A stretch of 15,727 nucleotides of DNA. Source: Actinomycetes bacterium (GTDB lineage: Bacteria > Actinomycetota > Acidimicrobiia > Acidimicrobiales > Microtrichaceae). The position numbers and the translations under genes are program-made. Positions 1 through 6,941 of this stretch are shown here, one piece after another (position 1 is the first letter of the stretch; each line of letters opens with the position of its first letter). Under the pieces are notes generated by a model. The model saw only the letters and a program-made list of their open reading frames with translations. It searched no databases and was not told the origin of the DNA. The stretch lies in NCBI GenBank assembly GCA_023450775.1, contig JAEXGP010000079.1, positions 1 to 15,727 of the forward strand, written 5' to 3'.

Positions 1-86
1 CGTCGGACGCCGAGCCGGCGGAGTCGCTCGGCCAGCAGGTCCTCGACCGTGCGCGGGCCGTCACCGTCGGAGATCTCGGGGGGCAT
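1..86 (-). CDS. N-terminal fragment of a gene running off the left edge; possibly a thiamine-diphosphate enzyme
   Basis: Reading leftward from an ATG at 86, an open frame of 28 codons reaches the window edge. It begins MPPEISDGDGPRTVEDLLAE and continues with an RLRRLGVR-like helix. A short acidic start followed by TVEDLLAERLRRLGV resembles the beginning of acetolactate-synthase-like thiamine diphosphate enzymes, where a similar helix precedes a VFGVPG-type strand. That strand lies outside the window, so the assignment is a guess from one helix. The gene is divergent from the PPOX gene at 137, with a 50-base shared upstream region. No clear Shine-Dalgarno sequence or TANNNT box precedes the ATG. 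Another ATG at 94 is in a different frame. Confidence 0.4.
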   Translation of the reverse strand, partial: MPPEISDGDGPRTVEDLLAERLRRLGVR

Positions 87-136
87 GGGTTCATGCTGGC
101 ACGCCGCGCCATCCTGGCGAGGTGGGCGACACACCG

Positions 137-571
137 ATGAGCGACGACCAGGTGCGCGACCTCCTCCTGGCGGAGCCGGCCCGCCCGGCGGTGCTGGCCA
201 CCCGCCGGCCCGACGGACGGCCGCACGCGGCGCCCATCTGGTACGACCTCGACCGGGTCGGGGACGGCATCGGCCAGATCGTGTTCAACACCGGCGAGCA
301 CACGGTGAAGGGTCGCAACCTGGCCGCCGACCCGCGCCTCAGCCTCGTCGTGCAGGACGACCGACCGCCGTTCTCGTTCGTGTCGATCGACGGCGAGGCC
401 ACGCTGATCGACGACCTCGACGAGGTGCGCCACTGGGCCGGGCGCATCGGCGGGCGGTACATGGGCGCGGACCGGGCCGCCGAGTACGGCGAGCGCAACG
501 GCGTGCCCGGCGAGCTGCTGGTGCGGGTCCGGGTGTTGCACACGGTGGCCGTGGTCGACGTCGCGGACTGA
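137..571 (+). CDS. PPOX-class (pyridoxamine-oxidase fold) F420/flavin-dependent family protein
   Basis: A 144-residue split-barrel protein of the pyridoxamine 5'-phosphate oxidase-like superfamily, of the Rv1155-like kind often annotated as F420-dependent in Actinobacteria. These soluble proteins bind F420 or FMN and act as small reductases or oxidases; the substrate here cannot be read. Visible family features are the first strand pair LATRRPDGRPHAAPIWYDLD (residues 20-39), the cofactor-phosphate region NTGEHTVKGRNL followed by DPRLSLVV (51-72), and a late helix RYMGADRAAEYGERN (107-121). Length is typical for the family. I chose the ATG at 137 over the in-frame GTG at 122 because GAGGTGG at 119-125 sits 11 bases upstream of it and the family usually starts close to this helix. 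It is followed by a 74-base gap and the lipoprotein pair, whose own candidate promoter lies in that gap. Confidence 0.85.
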   Translation: MSDDQVRDLLLAEPARPAVLATRRPDGRPHAAPIWYDLDRVGDGIGQIVFNTGEHTVKGRNLAADPRLSLVVQDDRPPFSFVSIDGEATLIDDLDEVRHWAGRIGGRYMGADRAAEYGERNGVPGELLVRVRVLHTVAVVDVAD

Positions 572-612
572 GCAGGTTCACCCGTCCCCGAGCGGATCCG
601 GGCATCCCCCGG

Positions 613-637
613 TACCCTCGATCCCACCTGAGGAGAG
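613..637 (+). promoter_or_regulatory. Candidate -10 box and ribosome binding site of the lipoprotein pair
   Basis: TACCCT at 613-618, in the context GGTACCCTCG, fits an actinobacterial -10 element. AGGAGAG at 631-637 is a good ribosome binding site 8 bases before the ATG at 646, and it decides that start. Transcription would begin near 625, giving a leader of about 20 bases. No convincing -35 box is visible. Confidence 0.5.
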
Positions 638-645
638 GCGGGAAC

Positions 646-2019
646 ATGGGAGCTCGGACGTCATCGAGGCGCATCGGCCGCCGGGCCGCGGCGCTGGCGG
701 TCGGGTTGCTGGTCGCGGCCTCGGGCGCCGCCTGCACCGGCGACTCCGAGGACACGGTGGTCGCGGCACCGTCCGCGCTGGCCGACACGGCGGAGGACCT
801 GCGGTCCGGTCGCATCGAGATGGGCGGCCCCACCGGCAGCATGATCGTCCGCTTCGACGGCGACGACGTCGCCACCGAGATGGAGCCGGCCGAGGAGATG
901 GGCGCCCCCGAGGGCCTGGGCACGTGGCGGTCGGTCCACGTGGACGGCACCACCTACATGACGATGGGCGACGAGGGCTTCGTCGCGATCCCCGACGACG
1001 GGGAGGACGACGAGTCCTTCATGGTCGGCATGGGGTTCGGCTTCCGCGACCTCGCGGGCGCGATGGACGGGCTGCTCCGGTCGAGCGTCGTGGACCAGCC
1101 CGGTGAGCGGACGACCGTCGACGGGGTCGAGGTGACCCGCTACCGGGCGACGGTCACCGGTCGAGCCGCCATGGAGGCGTTCATGGAGGCGCTCGGCGAG
1201 GACGTCGGGTCCACCGACGGCGAGAGCCGCTCGGACCGCATCGATGAGTACCTGACCGACCACATGACGGTGGACCTGACCGGTGACGTCGACGACGACG
1301 GGAACCTGCACCGGCTGACGATGGCGATGGACGCCGACGTGTCGGAGTACCCCGAGTGCGCGGCGTTCTCCCCCGAGGCGATCGAGGCGACGTTCACGGT
1401 CACCGAGATCAACGAACCCCAGCGCATCGAGGCACCCCCGCCGGACCAGGTCCGCTCGATGGAGGAGTACGCCGACGAGATGACGGGCGGGTTCGACCCG
1501 CTCGACGGCCTGGACGACGACCCGTCGAGCTCGGTGCCCGACGACGGCCCCCAGGTCGACATCGAGCCCGACGCCGCTGCGGACACGGTGGCGACCGCCA
1601 CCGGTCCGCGCACCAGGGCCGAGGTGCTCGACTACCTGCGCCGGTGGGCCGAGGCGGCCGGCATCGACTGGCGACGGATGGCGCTGCCCGACGACGCCCA
1701 GATGGTCGCCTGGTTCGACCAGTTCTTCGCCGACGACCTCACCAAGCGGGGACCTGAGCTGACCACGTCGCTCGGCTCCTACCCCCGGGGCTACCTCGTC
1801 GAGGTGGTCGAGGAGCTGGACGTGTCGATCGACGCCGACACGCTGGACGACGCCGCCCTCGTCGCGGCGTACGAGGAGGTCCGCGGCGCCGGCGTGCAGC
1901 CCTCCACCAGCGACTGGGGCGACGTCGACGTGCCGTCCGACGGCGATACCGTCACCTCCGACGACGTCGATGTCTGGAGCGAGATCGACGACGAGATGTA
2001 CGAGGGCTGCCCGGGATGA
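646..2019 (+). CDS. Exported lipoprotein with LppX/LprG-like fold signature and an extra C-terminal helical domain
   Basis: A 457-residue predicted lipoprotein. Arg-rich n-region (residues 5-13), hydrophobic core (14-25) and lipobox ending GAAC place the lipidated cysteine at 30; the lipobox lacks the usual Leu at -3. Residues about 45-265 share sequence with the downstream paralogue: SGRIEM, VRFDGDD, VDGTTYM, VDGVEVTRY, DHMTVDLTGDVDDDGNLHR and YPEC. This pattern of strands recalls the LppX/LprAFG half-barrel lipoproteins that bind lipids at the cell surface; the link is inferred. After an acidic linker (284-317) comes a mainly helical stretch (about 318-417, TRAEVLDYLRRWAEAAG onward) absent from the paralogue. 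The C-terminus YEGCPG is again shared. Strongly acidic overall. The frame stays open upstream of 646, but the ribosome binding site and signal peptide fix this start. The stop overlaps the next start as ATGA, so the two genes are translationally coupled. Confidence 0.8.
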   Translation: MGARTSSRRIGRRAAALAVGLLVAASGAACTGDSEDTVVAAPSALADTAEDLRSGRIEMGGPTGSMIVRFDGDDVATEMEPAEEMGAPEGLGTWRSVHVDGTTYMTMGDEGFVAIPDDGEDDESFMVGMGFGFRDLAGAMDGLLRSSVVDQPGERTTVDGVEVTRYRATVTGRAAMEAFMEALGEDVGSTDGESRSDRIDEYLTDHMTVDLTGDVDDDGNLHRLTMAMDADVSEYPECAAFSPEAIEATFTVTEINEPQRIEAPPPDQVRSMEEYADEMTGGFDPLDGLDDDPSSSVPDDGPQVDIEPDAAADTVATATGPRTRAEVLDYLRRWAEAAGIDWRRMALPDDAQMVAWFDQFFADDLTKRGPELTTSLGSYPRGYLVEVVEELDVSIDADTLDDAALVAAYEEVRGAGVQPSTSDWGDVDVPSDGDTVTSDDVDVWSEIDDEMYEGCPG

Positions 2020-2984
2020 CCCGCCGACGGATCCTGATCACGACGGCGACGGTGCTGCTGCTCGGCTCGCCCGGGCTGGCGGCGTGCAGCGGCGACGACA
2101 CGCTCGTCGCCGGCCCGTCGCTCACCTCCGACGAGCGGGCGGCGGTCGCCCCGGCCGCGACGGACGCCGTGGCGACGCCCGCTGCGCTGGCTGCCGCAGC
2201 GGCGGACCCGGTGACGTCGGGGCGGATCCAGATGCGCTCGGGGGTCGTCGACGTGGACGTCCGCTTCGACGGCGACGACCTGAGCATGACGACGTCGGAA
2301 CCCGCCGGGATGGAGACCCTGCTGGTCGACGGCGACGCGTACGTGAAGATCGGCGATCGCTACACCCGCCTCCCGTTCGGTGGACTGCTCAGGGAGATGG
2401 GCGAGGCGCCGTGGTCGACCACGCTCGACGCCACCCTCGACGCCCTGCGGACGGCCGCGACCGAGGGCGAGCCGGTCCGCACGAGCGTCGACGGCATCGA
2501 GGTGGACCGCTACCACGTGACGTTGAGCGGGACCGATGCCGCGGAGCTCCTGCCCGGCGTCGACGGCTCGATGACCGAAGGGCTCGGGGGCGACCGGATC
2601 GGACGGATCCTGGGGTACGCCAGCGATCACACCACGGTGGACATCACCGCCGACGTGGACGACGGGGGCCGGCTGCACCGCGTCGAGCTGACCGCCGACG
2701 CCGACACGTCGGGCTACCCCGACTGCTCGCTGTACCGGATGGCGCCCACGGACATGACGGTGACGATCACCGAGATCGGCCGCCCACAGGGCATCCAGGC
2801 GCCGGCGCCGGACCAGGTGGCTGATCTCACCGAGCTGGATCCCATGGACGTGCTCGGCGAGATCGTCGGCGAGGGCTCGTCGCCGGCAGCGCCCGAGGAC
2901 CGCTTGGGCGACGTCCTCGACGAGATCGGCCCCTTCGATGAGCAGGGCTCCCTCGACGGGCTCTACGAGGGCTGCCCCGAGTAG
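2016..2984 (+). CDS. Exported lipoprotein, shorter paralogue of the upstream gene
   Basis: A 322-residue predicted lipoprotein: MTRRR n-region, hydrophobic core, and a canonical lipobox LAAC with the lipidated cysteine at 24. An Ala-rich spacer (about 45-65) leads into the domain shared with the upstream protein: SGRIQM (68-73), VRFDGDD (82-88), VDGDAYVKIGD (104-114), VDGIEVDRY (158-166), DHTTVDITADVDDGGRLHR (204-222) and YPDC (234-237). The protein ends YEGCPE. Besides the lipobox it has only two cysteines, 237 and 320, both at positions conserved in the paralogue, which suggests a disulfide that pins the C-terminus to the barrel. The fold guess (LppX/LprG-like lipid-binding half-barrel) rests on pattern, not on a match I could run. 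Its ATG lies inside the stop of the upstream gene. It converges on DUF3097 with a gap of only 4 bases and no terminator. Confidence 0.8.
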   Translation: MTRRRILITTATVLLLGSPGLAACSGDDTLVAGPSLTSDERAAVAPAATDAVATPAALAAAAADPVTSGRIQMRSGVVDVDVRFDGDDLSMTTSEPAGMETLLVDGDAYVKIGDRYTRLPFGGLLREMGEAPWSTTLDATLDALRTAATEGEPVRTSVDGIEVDRYHVTLSGTDAAELLPGVDGSMTEGLGGDRIGRILGYASDHTTVDITADVDDGGRLHRVELTADADTSGYPDCSLYRMAPTDMTVTITEIGRPQGIQAPAPDQVADLTELDPMDVLGEIVGEGSSPAAPEDRLGDVLDEIGPFDEQGSLDGLYEGCPE

Positions 2985-2988
2985 CGGT

Positions 2989-3804
2989 TCAACCGGCGTC
3001 CGCGAGCGCGTCGAGCGCCTGCTCGACGGAACCGACCAGACCCGGTTCCAGATCCGCGAACGAGTCGACGGCGGCGAGCACCCGGCGCCAGCCGTCCTGC
3101 GGGTCGCCCCAGCCGAGCCGCCGGCACACGCCGGTCTTCCAGTCCTCGCCGCGGGGCACGTCGGGCCACGCCGCGATCCCGAGCTTGACCGGCCGCACGC
3201 ACTGCCACACGTCCACGTACGGGTGGCCGACCACCAGCACGTGCGGGCCCTGGACCCGCTCGGCGAGGCGGCTCTCCTTGGAGCCCGGCACCAGGTGGTC
3301 GACGAGCACCGCCAGGCGGCGGTCGGGCGCCGGGCCGAACTCGCGGACGCGCGCCTCCAGGTCGTCGATGCCGCCCATGGGCTCGACCACGATGCCGAGC
3401 TCCCGCAGGTCGTCGCCCCAGACGCGCTCGAGCATGCGGGCGTCGTGGCTCCCCTCGACCCAGATCCGCGAGGCCTTGGCGACCTTCGCCGGCGCGTGCT
3501 CCGCCACCAGGGCACCAGCGGCGGTCCGGCGCAGTCCGGCTCCCGATGCGGACGGCGGTGCGGGCCGCACCAGGGTCACGGTCTCGCCGTCGACCGCGAA
3601 CGCGCCCGGGCGGTTGCGGAACCGGTGCTCGCGCCCGGCGGGGTCCCGCAGCTCGACGATCTCGCCGGTGAACTTGTTGACCTTGCCGCGCAGCCCGGTG
3701 GGCCGGTGCAGGACCTGCAGACCGATCTTCGCCCCCACCTTGGGGTAGGACTCGGCGAGGCCGCGCTTCGAGGTCTCGATCTCGTCCAGGATGTCCCGCT
3801 GCAC
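2989..3804 (-). CDS. DUF3097 family protein with a TOPRIM-like core
   Basis: A 271-residue protein recognised as the actinobacterial DUF3097 family, whose function is unknown. The N-terminal part (about 20-80) looks like a small beta-barrel (VGAKIGLQVLHRPTGLRGKV, then DPAGREHRF). The conserved core starts at ASRIWVEGSHDARMLERVWG (111-130) and continues with GIVVEPMGGIDDLE (137-150), LAVLVDHLVPGSKESRLAER (164-183), HVLVVGHPYVDVW (188-200) and WPDVPRGEDWKTGVC (213-227). VEGxHDA followed by LVDHLVPGSKES resembles the VEGxxDA and DxDxxG motifs of TOPRIM nucleases and primases; this is my inference. The GTG start at 3804 is supported by a TACGGT box exactly 7 bases upstream and no ribosome binding site, as for a leaderless mRNA. 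It is divergent from the helicase. Confidence 0.88.
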   Translation of the reverse strand: MQRDILDEIETSKRGLAESYPKVGAKIGLQVLHRPTGLRGKVNKFTGEIVELRDPAGREHRFRNRPGAFAVDGETVTLVRPAPPSASGAGLRRTAAGALVAEHAPAKVAKASRIWVEGSHDARMLERVWGDDLRELGIVVEPMGGIDDLEARVREFGPAPDRRLAVLVDHLVPGSKESRLAERVQGPHVLVVGHPYVDVWQCVRPVKLGIAAWPDVPRGEDWKTGVCRRLGWGDPQDGWRRVLAAVDSFADLEPGLVGSVEQALDALADAG

Positions 3805-3820
3805 GAGGGCGACCGTACCG
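3802..3820 (-). promoter_or_regulatory. Leaderless-type promoter of the DUF3097 gene
   Basis: On the minus strand, TACGGT (3812-3817) in the context CCGGTACGGTCG is followed by exactly 7 bases and then the GTG start at 3804-3802. There is no ribosome binding site. In Actinobacteria a TANNNT box at this distance from the start codon usually means that transcription begins at the first base of the gene. Confidence 0.6.
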
Positions 3821-3930
3821 GCGCAGCGCGCCCCACCGGCGGAACCACGTCCCGCCGGCGCGGGTGTTCGTCAGGCGGCCGCTCGACGTGTCACCGTGGG
3901 GCGAGCGCGATCACCGGCCTGGAGCCACCC

Positions 3931-5697
3931 ATGCACCCCGACGACAACACCCTCGACGACACCACCGCCCCCGACGACAGCACAGTCCCCGACGACGGGT
4001 TCGCGCGACTCGGACTCGACGCCCGGCTGCTCGCCGCGCTCGCCGAGCTCGGCTACGAGGAGCCGACGCCGATCCAGCGGGCCGCCGTCCCCCGGCTGGT
4101 CGAGCGGCGCGACCTGCTCGGCAGAGCGGCGACCGGCACCGGCAAGACCGCGGCGTTCGCGCTGCCGATCCTGCAGCGCCTGGCCGTCGACGGCTCCGGA
4201 GGCGGACCGTTCGCGCTGGTGCTGGTCCCGACCCGGGAGCTGGCGATGCAGGTCAGCGAGGCGGTGCACCGCTACGGCCGGGGCATCGGCGCACGGGTGC
4301 TCCCGATCTACGGAGGCCAGCCGATCGGGCGGCAGCTCCACGCCCTGCAGCGGGGAGTCGACGTCGTCGTGGCGACACCGGGACGGGCGATCGACCACCT
4401 CGAGCGGGGCTCGCTCGACCTGACGCACCTGTCGATGGTCGTGCTGGACGAGGCCGACGAGATGCTCGACATGGGCTTCTCGGAAGACATCGACGCGCTG
4501 CTCGCCGCCACGCCCGAGTCCCGCCAGACCGTGCTGTTCTCGGCGACGATGCCGTCGCGCATCGACCGACTGGCCCGACGCCACCTGCGCGAGCCCGAGC
4601 GCATCGAGATCGCCACGGAGCCGACGCCGAGCGGCGAGGTCCCCAGGGTGCGCGAGGTCGCCTACGTGGTGCCCCGCTCGCACAAGGCGGCGGCGCTCGG
4701 CCGCCTCCTCGACGTGGAGTCTCCCACTGCGACCATCGTCTTCTGCCGCACCCGCATCGAGGTCGACCAGCTGACCGAGACCCTGAACGGTCGCGGCTAC
4801 CGCGCCGAGGGCCTCCACGGCGGCATGAACCAGGAGCAGCGGGACCGGGTGATGGGCCGGCTGCGGTCCGGCACGGCGGAGCTGCTGATCGCCACCGACG
4901 TGGCGGCGCGCGGTCTCGACGTCGACAGCCTGACCCACGTCGTCAACTACGACGTGCCCTCCGCTCCCGAGGCGTACGTGCACCGCATCGGCCGCGTGGG
5001 ACGTGCGGGCCGGGAGGGCGTCGCCGTCACGTTGGCGGAGCCGCGTGAGCGCCGCCTGCTCAAGAACATCGAGCGGCTCACCGGCCGGCGCATCGCGATC
5101 GAGCGCGTCCCGACGGTGGCCGACCTGCGGAGCCGACGGCTCGAGCAGGCCGCAGCGCGGGTGCGCGATCACGTCGAGAGCGACAACCTCGACCGCTACC
5201 GCTCGGTGCTCGACCTGCTGACCGAGGAGCACGACCTCATCGACGTGGCGCTCGCGGCGATCGAGCTGGTCGACGAGCTGACGGCCCGCAGCGAGGACGA
5301 CACCGCCGACATCCCGGACCTGGGCGACGAGCGCCGGCCCCGCCCCCACGACAAGGATCGCAAGGGCAAGGGCCGCGACAAGGCCCGCGGTGAGGGGAAG
5401 GCCCGCGGTGAGGGGAAGGGCCGCAAGGGCGATCGCGAGCAGTGGTCCTCTCCGTCCGGCGACACGACCCGCCTCTACGTGGCGGTCGGGCGCGAAGGAG
5501 GGATCCGGCCCAAGGACCTCGTCGGCGCGTTCGCCGGGGAGTCCCCGCTCAAGGGGTCCGACATCGGCGGCATCCAGATCACCGACCGGTTCTCGCTCGT
5601 CGAGGTCCCCGAGGCGCTCGCCGACGAGGTCGTCGCCGCGATGAGCCACACCAAGATCAAGGGCAGGAAGGCGAAGGTCCGTCGCGAGCGCTTCTGA
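3931..5697 (+). CDS. deaD: DEAD-box ATP-dependent RNA helicase with C-terminal DbpA-like RNA-binding domain
   Basis: A 588-residue cytoplasmic RNA helicase of the DeaD/CsdA type, which remodels rRNA and mRNA structure. After an acidic N-terminal tail (1-22) come the Q motif GYEEPTPIQ (41-49), motif I AATGTGKT (66-73), Ia PTRELA (100-105), Ib TPGR (149-152), motif II DEAD (173-176), motif III SAT (204-206), motif V ARGLD (326-330) and motif VI HRIGRVGRAG (351-360). All catalytic motifs are intact. A charged, Lys/Gly-rich linker (about 471-503) precedes a DbpA-type RRM (511-588) that begins TRLYVAVGREGGIRPKDLVG and ends in a basic tail. The ATG at 3931 has TGGAG 6 bases upstream; the longer open frame runs back across DUF3097 and is not coding. 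The last 41 bases overlap the convergent flavoprotein gene. The symbol is by family; csdA would be equivalent. Confidence 0.95.
   Translation: MHPDDNTLDDTTAPDDSTVPDDGFARLGLDARLLAALAELGYEEPTPIQRAAVPRLVERRDLLGRAATGTGKTAAFALPILQRLAVDGSGGGPFALVLVPTRELAMQVSEAVHRYGRGIGARVLPIYGGQPIGRQLHALQRGVDVVVATPGRAIDHLERGSLDLTHLSMVVLDEADEMLDMGFSEDIDALLAATPESRQTVLFSATMPSRIDRLARRHLREPERIEIATEPTPSGEVPRVREVAYVVPRSHKAAALGRLLDVESPTATIVFCRTRIEVDQLTETLNGRGYRAEGLHGGMNQEQRDRVMGRLRSGTAELLIATDVAARGLDVDSLTHVVNYDVPSAPEAYVHRIGRVGRAGREGVAVTLAEPRERRLLKNIERLTGRRIAIERVPTVADLRSRRLEQAAARVRDHVESDNLDRYRSVLDLLTEEHDLIDVALAAIELVDELTARSEDDTADIPDLGDERRPRPHDKDRKGKGRDKARGEGKARGEGKGRKGDREQWSSPSGDTTRLYVAVGREGGIRPKDLVGAFAGESPLKGSDIGGIQITDRFSLVEVPEALADEVVAAMSHTKIKGRKAKVRRERF
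5380..5415 (+). repeat. Two exact 18-base tandem repeats in the helicase linker
   Basis: The unit AAGGCCCGCGGTGAGGGG occurs at 5380-5397 and 5398-5415 without mismatch and encodes KARGEG twice. It lies in the basic linker between the helicase core and the RNA-binding domain. Because the unit is six codons, copy-number change would keep the frame. Confidence 0.9.
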
Positions 5698-6925
5698 GCG
5701 CGGATGACCGCAGCCACGCCAACGCACCCTCGGCCGCGGCCACACCGGTCGCGAACGACGCCTGCAGCAGGTAGCCGCCGGTCGGGGCGTCCCAGTCCAG
5801 CATCTCTCCCGCGACGAAGGTGCCGGGACGTGCCCGCAGCATGAGGTGCTCGTCGAGCTGGTCGAACCGCACCCCACCCGACGTGGAGATCGCCCGCTCC
5901 AGCGGCGCCAGGCCGTCGACGCGCAGCGGGACGGAGCGGACGAGCGCGGCCAGGGCGGACGGGTCGCCCGGCAGCCGGTTCGCGGCGGCCTCCCGCAGGA
6001 GGCCCACCGCCACGGGAGGGAGTCCGACGGAGCGCCGAAGGGACGTGCTCACCGACTCCTTGGCCCGACGACGGGCGAGGCGCTCCGCGATCGCATCGAG
6101 CTCGAGGTCGGGACGCAGGTCCACCCGCACGACCACCGAGCCGGCTCGGTCGAGGGCATCGCGCAGCGCTCGGGACAGGGCGTAGACCGCTCCGCCCTCG
6201 AGCCCGTGCTCGGTGACCATCAGCTCCCCGCGCACCGTGCGGTCGCCGACGGTGAGCGACACGTTCTTGACCGGCTCGCCGGCGAAGCGACCGGCGAACA
6301 CCTCGGACCACGCGACGTCGATCCCGCAGTTCGAGGCGCGGAGGTCGGCCACCGCGACGCCTGCCGAGCGCAGGGTGTCCACCCACACGCCGTCGGATCC
6401 GACCTTGGGCCAGCTGGCGCCGCCGAGGGCGAGGACGGCGACGTCCGGATGCACCGTCTCGGACCCTCCGGTCCTCACGATCCGGAGCTCGTGGCCGGCG
6501 CCGCTCCACCCGCACCACCGGATCCCCGTCCGGATCACGACGCCGAGCGCGCTCAGGCGCTCGAGCCACGCCCGCAGGAGGCCGTTCGCTCGGAGCGACT
6601 CGGGGAACACCCGGCCGCTGGTCCCGACGAACGTCGGCTCGCCCATTCCCTCGGCCCATGCCCGCAGTGCGTCCGGATCGAACTCCTCGACGGCCGCCAC
6701 CAGGCGTCGATCGGCGTCGCCGTAGCGGGCGAGGAACGTGGACAGGGGCTCGGAGTGCGTGAGGTTGAGTCCGCCGCGTCCGGCCAGCAGCAGCTTCCTG
6801 CCCGGCGACGTCATGTGCTCGGCGACGGTGACCGACACCCCTGCGGCGGCCAGCCGCTCGGCGGCGACGAGCCCGGCCGGACCGCCTCCGACGACGAGCG
6901 CCGTCGGGGTCACGTCGCTCTGCAC
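5657..6925 (-). CDS. BaiN/HI0933-like NAD(P)/FAD-dependent oxidoreductase (TIGR03862-type flavoprotein)
   Basis: A 422-residue flavoprotein. The dinucleotide-binding motif GGGPAG (13-18) is followed by the family signature GRKLLLAGRGGLNLTH (42-57), a middle segment GRVFPESLRANGLLRAWL (104-121), LALGGASWPKVGSDG, and the C-terminal FAD-contact region GEMLDWDAPTGGYLLQASFA just before about residue 395. This matches the HI0933/BaiN flavoproteins, cytosolic FAD enzymes of mostly unknown substrate; the BaiN name refers to bile-acid reduction in gut clostridia and should not be transferred here. GTG at 6925 is chosen because a TACGTT box ends 7 bases upstream; GTG at 6913 is an alternative. The last 13 codons overlap the helicase 3' end in the opposite direction. 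The gene lies 16 bases after the alkB-like stop, but appears to have its own promoter. Confidence 0.88.
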   Translation of the reverse strand: MQSDVTPTALVVGGGPAGLVAAERLAAAGVSVTVAEHMTSPGRKLLLAGRGGLNLTHSEPLSTFLARYGDADRRLVAAVEEFDPDALRAWAEGMGEPTFVGTSGRVFPESLRANGLLRAWLERLSALGVVIRTGIRWCGWSGAGHELRIVRTGGSETVHPDVAVLALGGASWPKVGSDGVWVDTLRSAGVAVADLRASNCGIDVAWSEVFAGRFAGEPVKNVSLTVGDRTVRGELMVTEHGLEGGAVYALSRALRDALDRAGSVVVRVDLRPDLELDAIAERLARRRAKESVSTSLRRSVGLPPVAVGLLREAAANRLPGDPSALAALVRSVPLRVDGLAPLERAISTSGGVRFDQLDEHLMLRARPGTFVAGEMLDWDAPTGGYLLQASFATGVAAAEGALAWLRSSALRSARDGPSPSCP

Positions 6926-6941
6926 CCGGGCGAACGTACCG
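6923..6941 (-). promoter_or_regulatory. Leaderless-type promoter of the flavoprotein gene
   Basis: On the minus strand, TACGTT (6933-6938) in the context ACGGTACGTTCG is followed by 7 bases and the GTG at 6925. No ribosome binding site is present. The box lies in the 16-base gap after the AlkB-like gene, so the flavoprotein can be transcribed on its own. Confidence 0.6.

Noticed and set aside
49..645. Long plus-strand open frame continuing upstream of the first lipoprotein
   Set aside because: It is Arg/Pro-rich shadow coding over the PPOX gene in another frame; the signal peptide and AGGAGAG site fix the start at 646.
3836..3858. CCGGCGG/CCGCCGG inverted repeat between DUF3097 and the helicase
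   Set aside because: Only 7-base arms of pure G and C with a 9-base spacer; such repeats are expected by chance at this base composition.
2938..3930. Plus-strand extension of the helicase frame by 331 codons
   Set aside because: It runs antisense across DUF3097, whose conserved protein is clear; the helicase has a good start and ribosome binding site at 3931.
3871..5877. Long minus-strand frame of 668 codons opposite the helicase
   Set aside because: It is an antisense shadow with no recognisable domain, caused by high GC at third positions.
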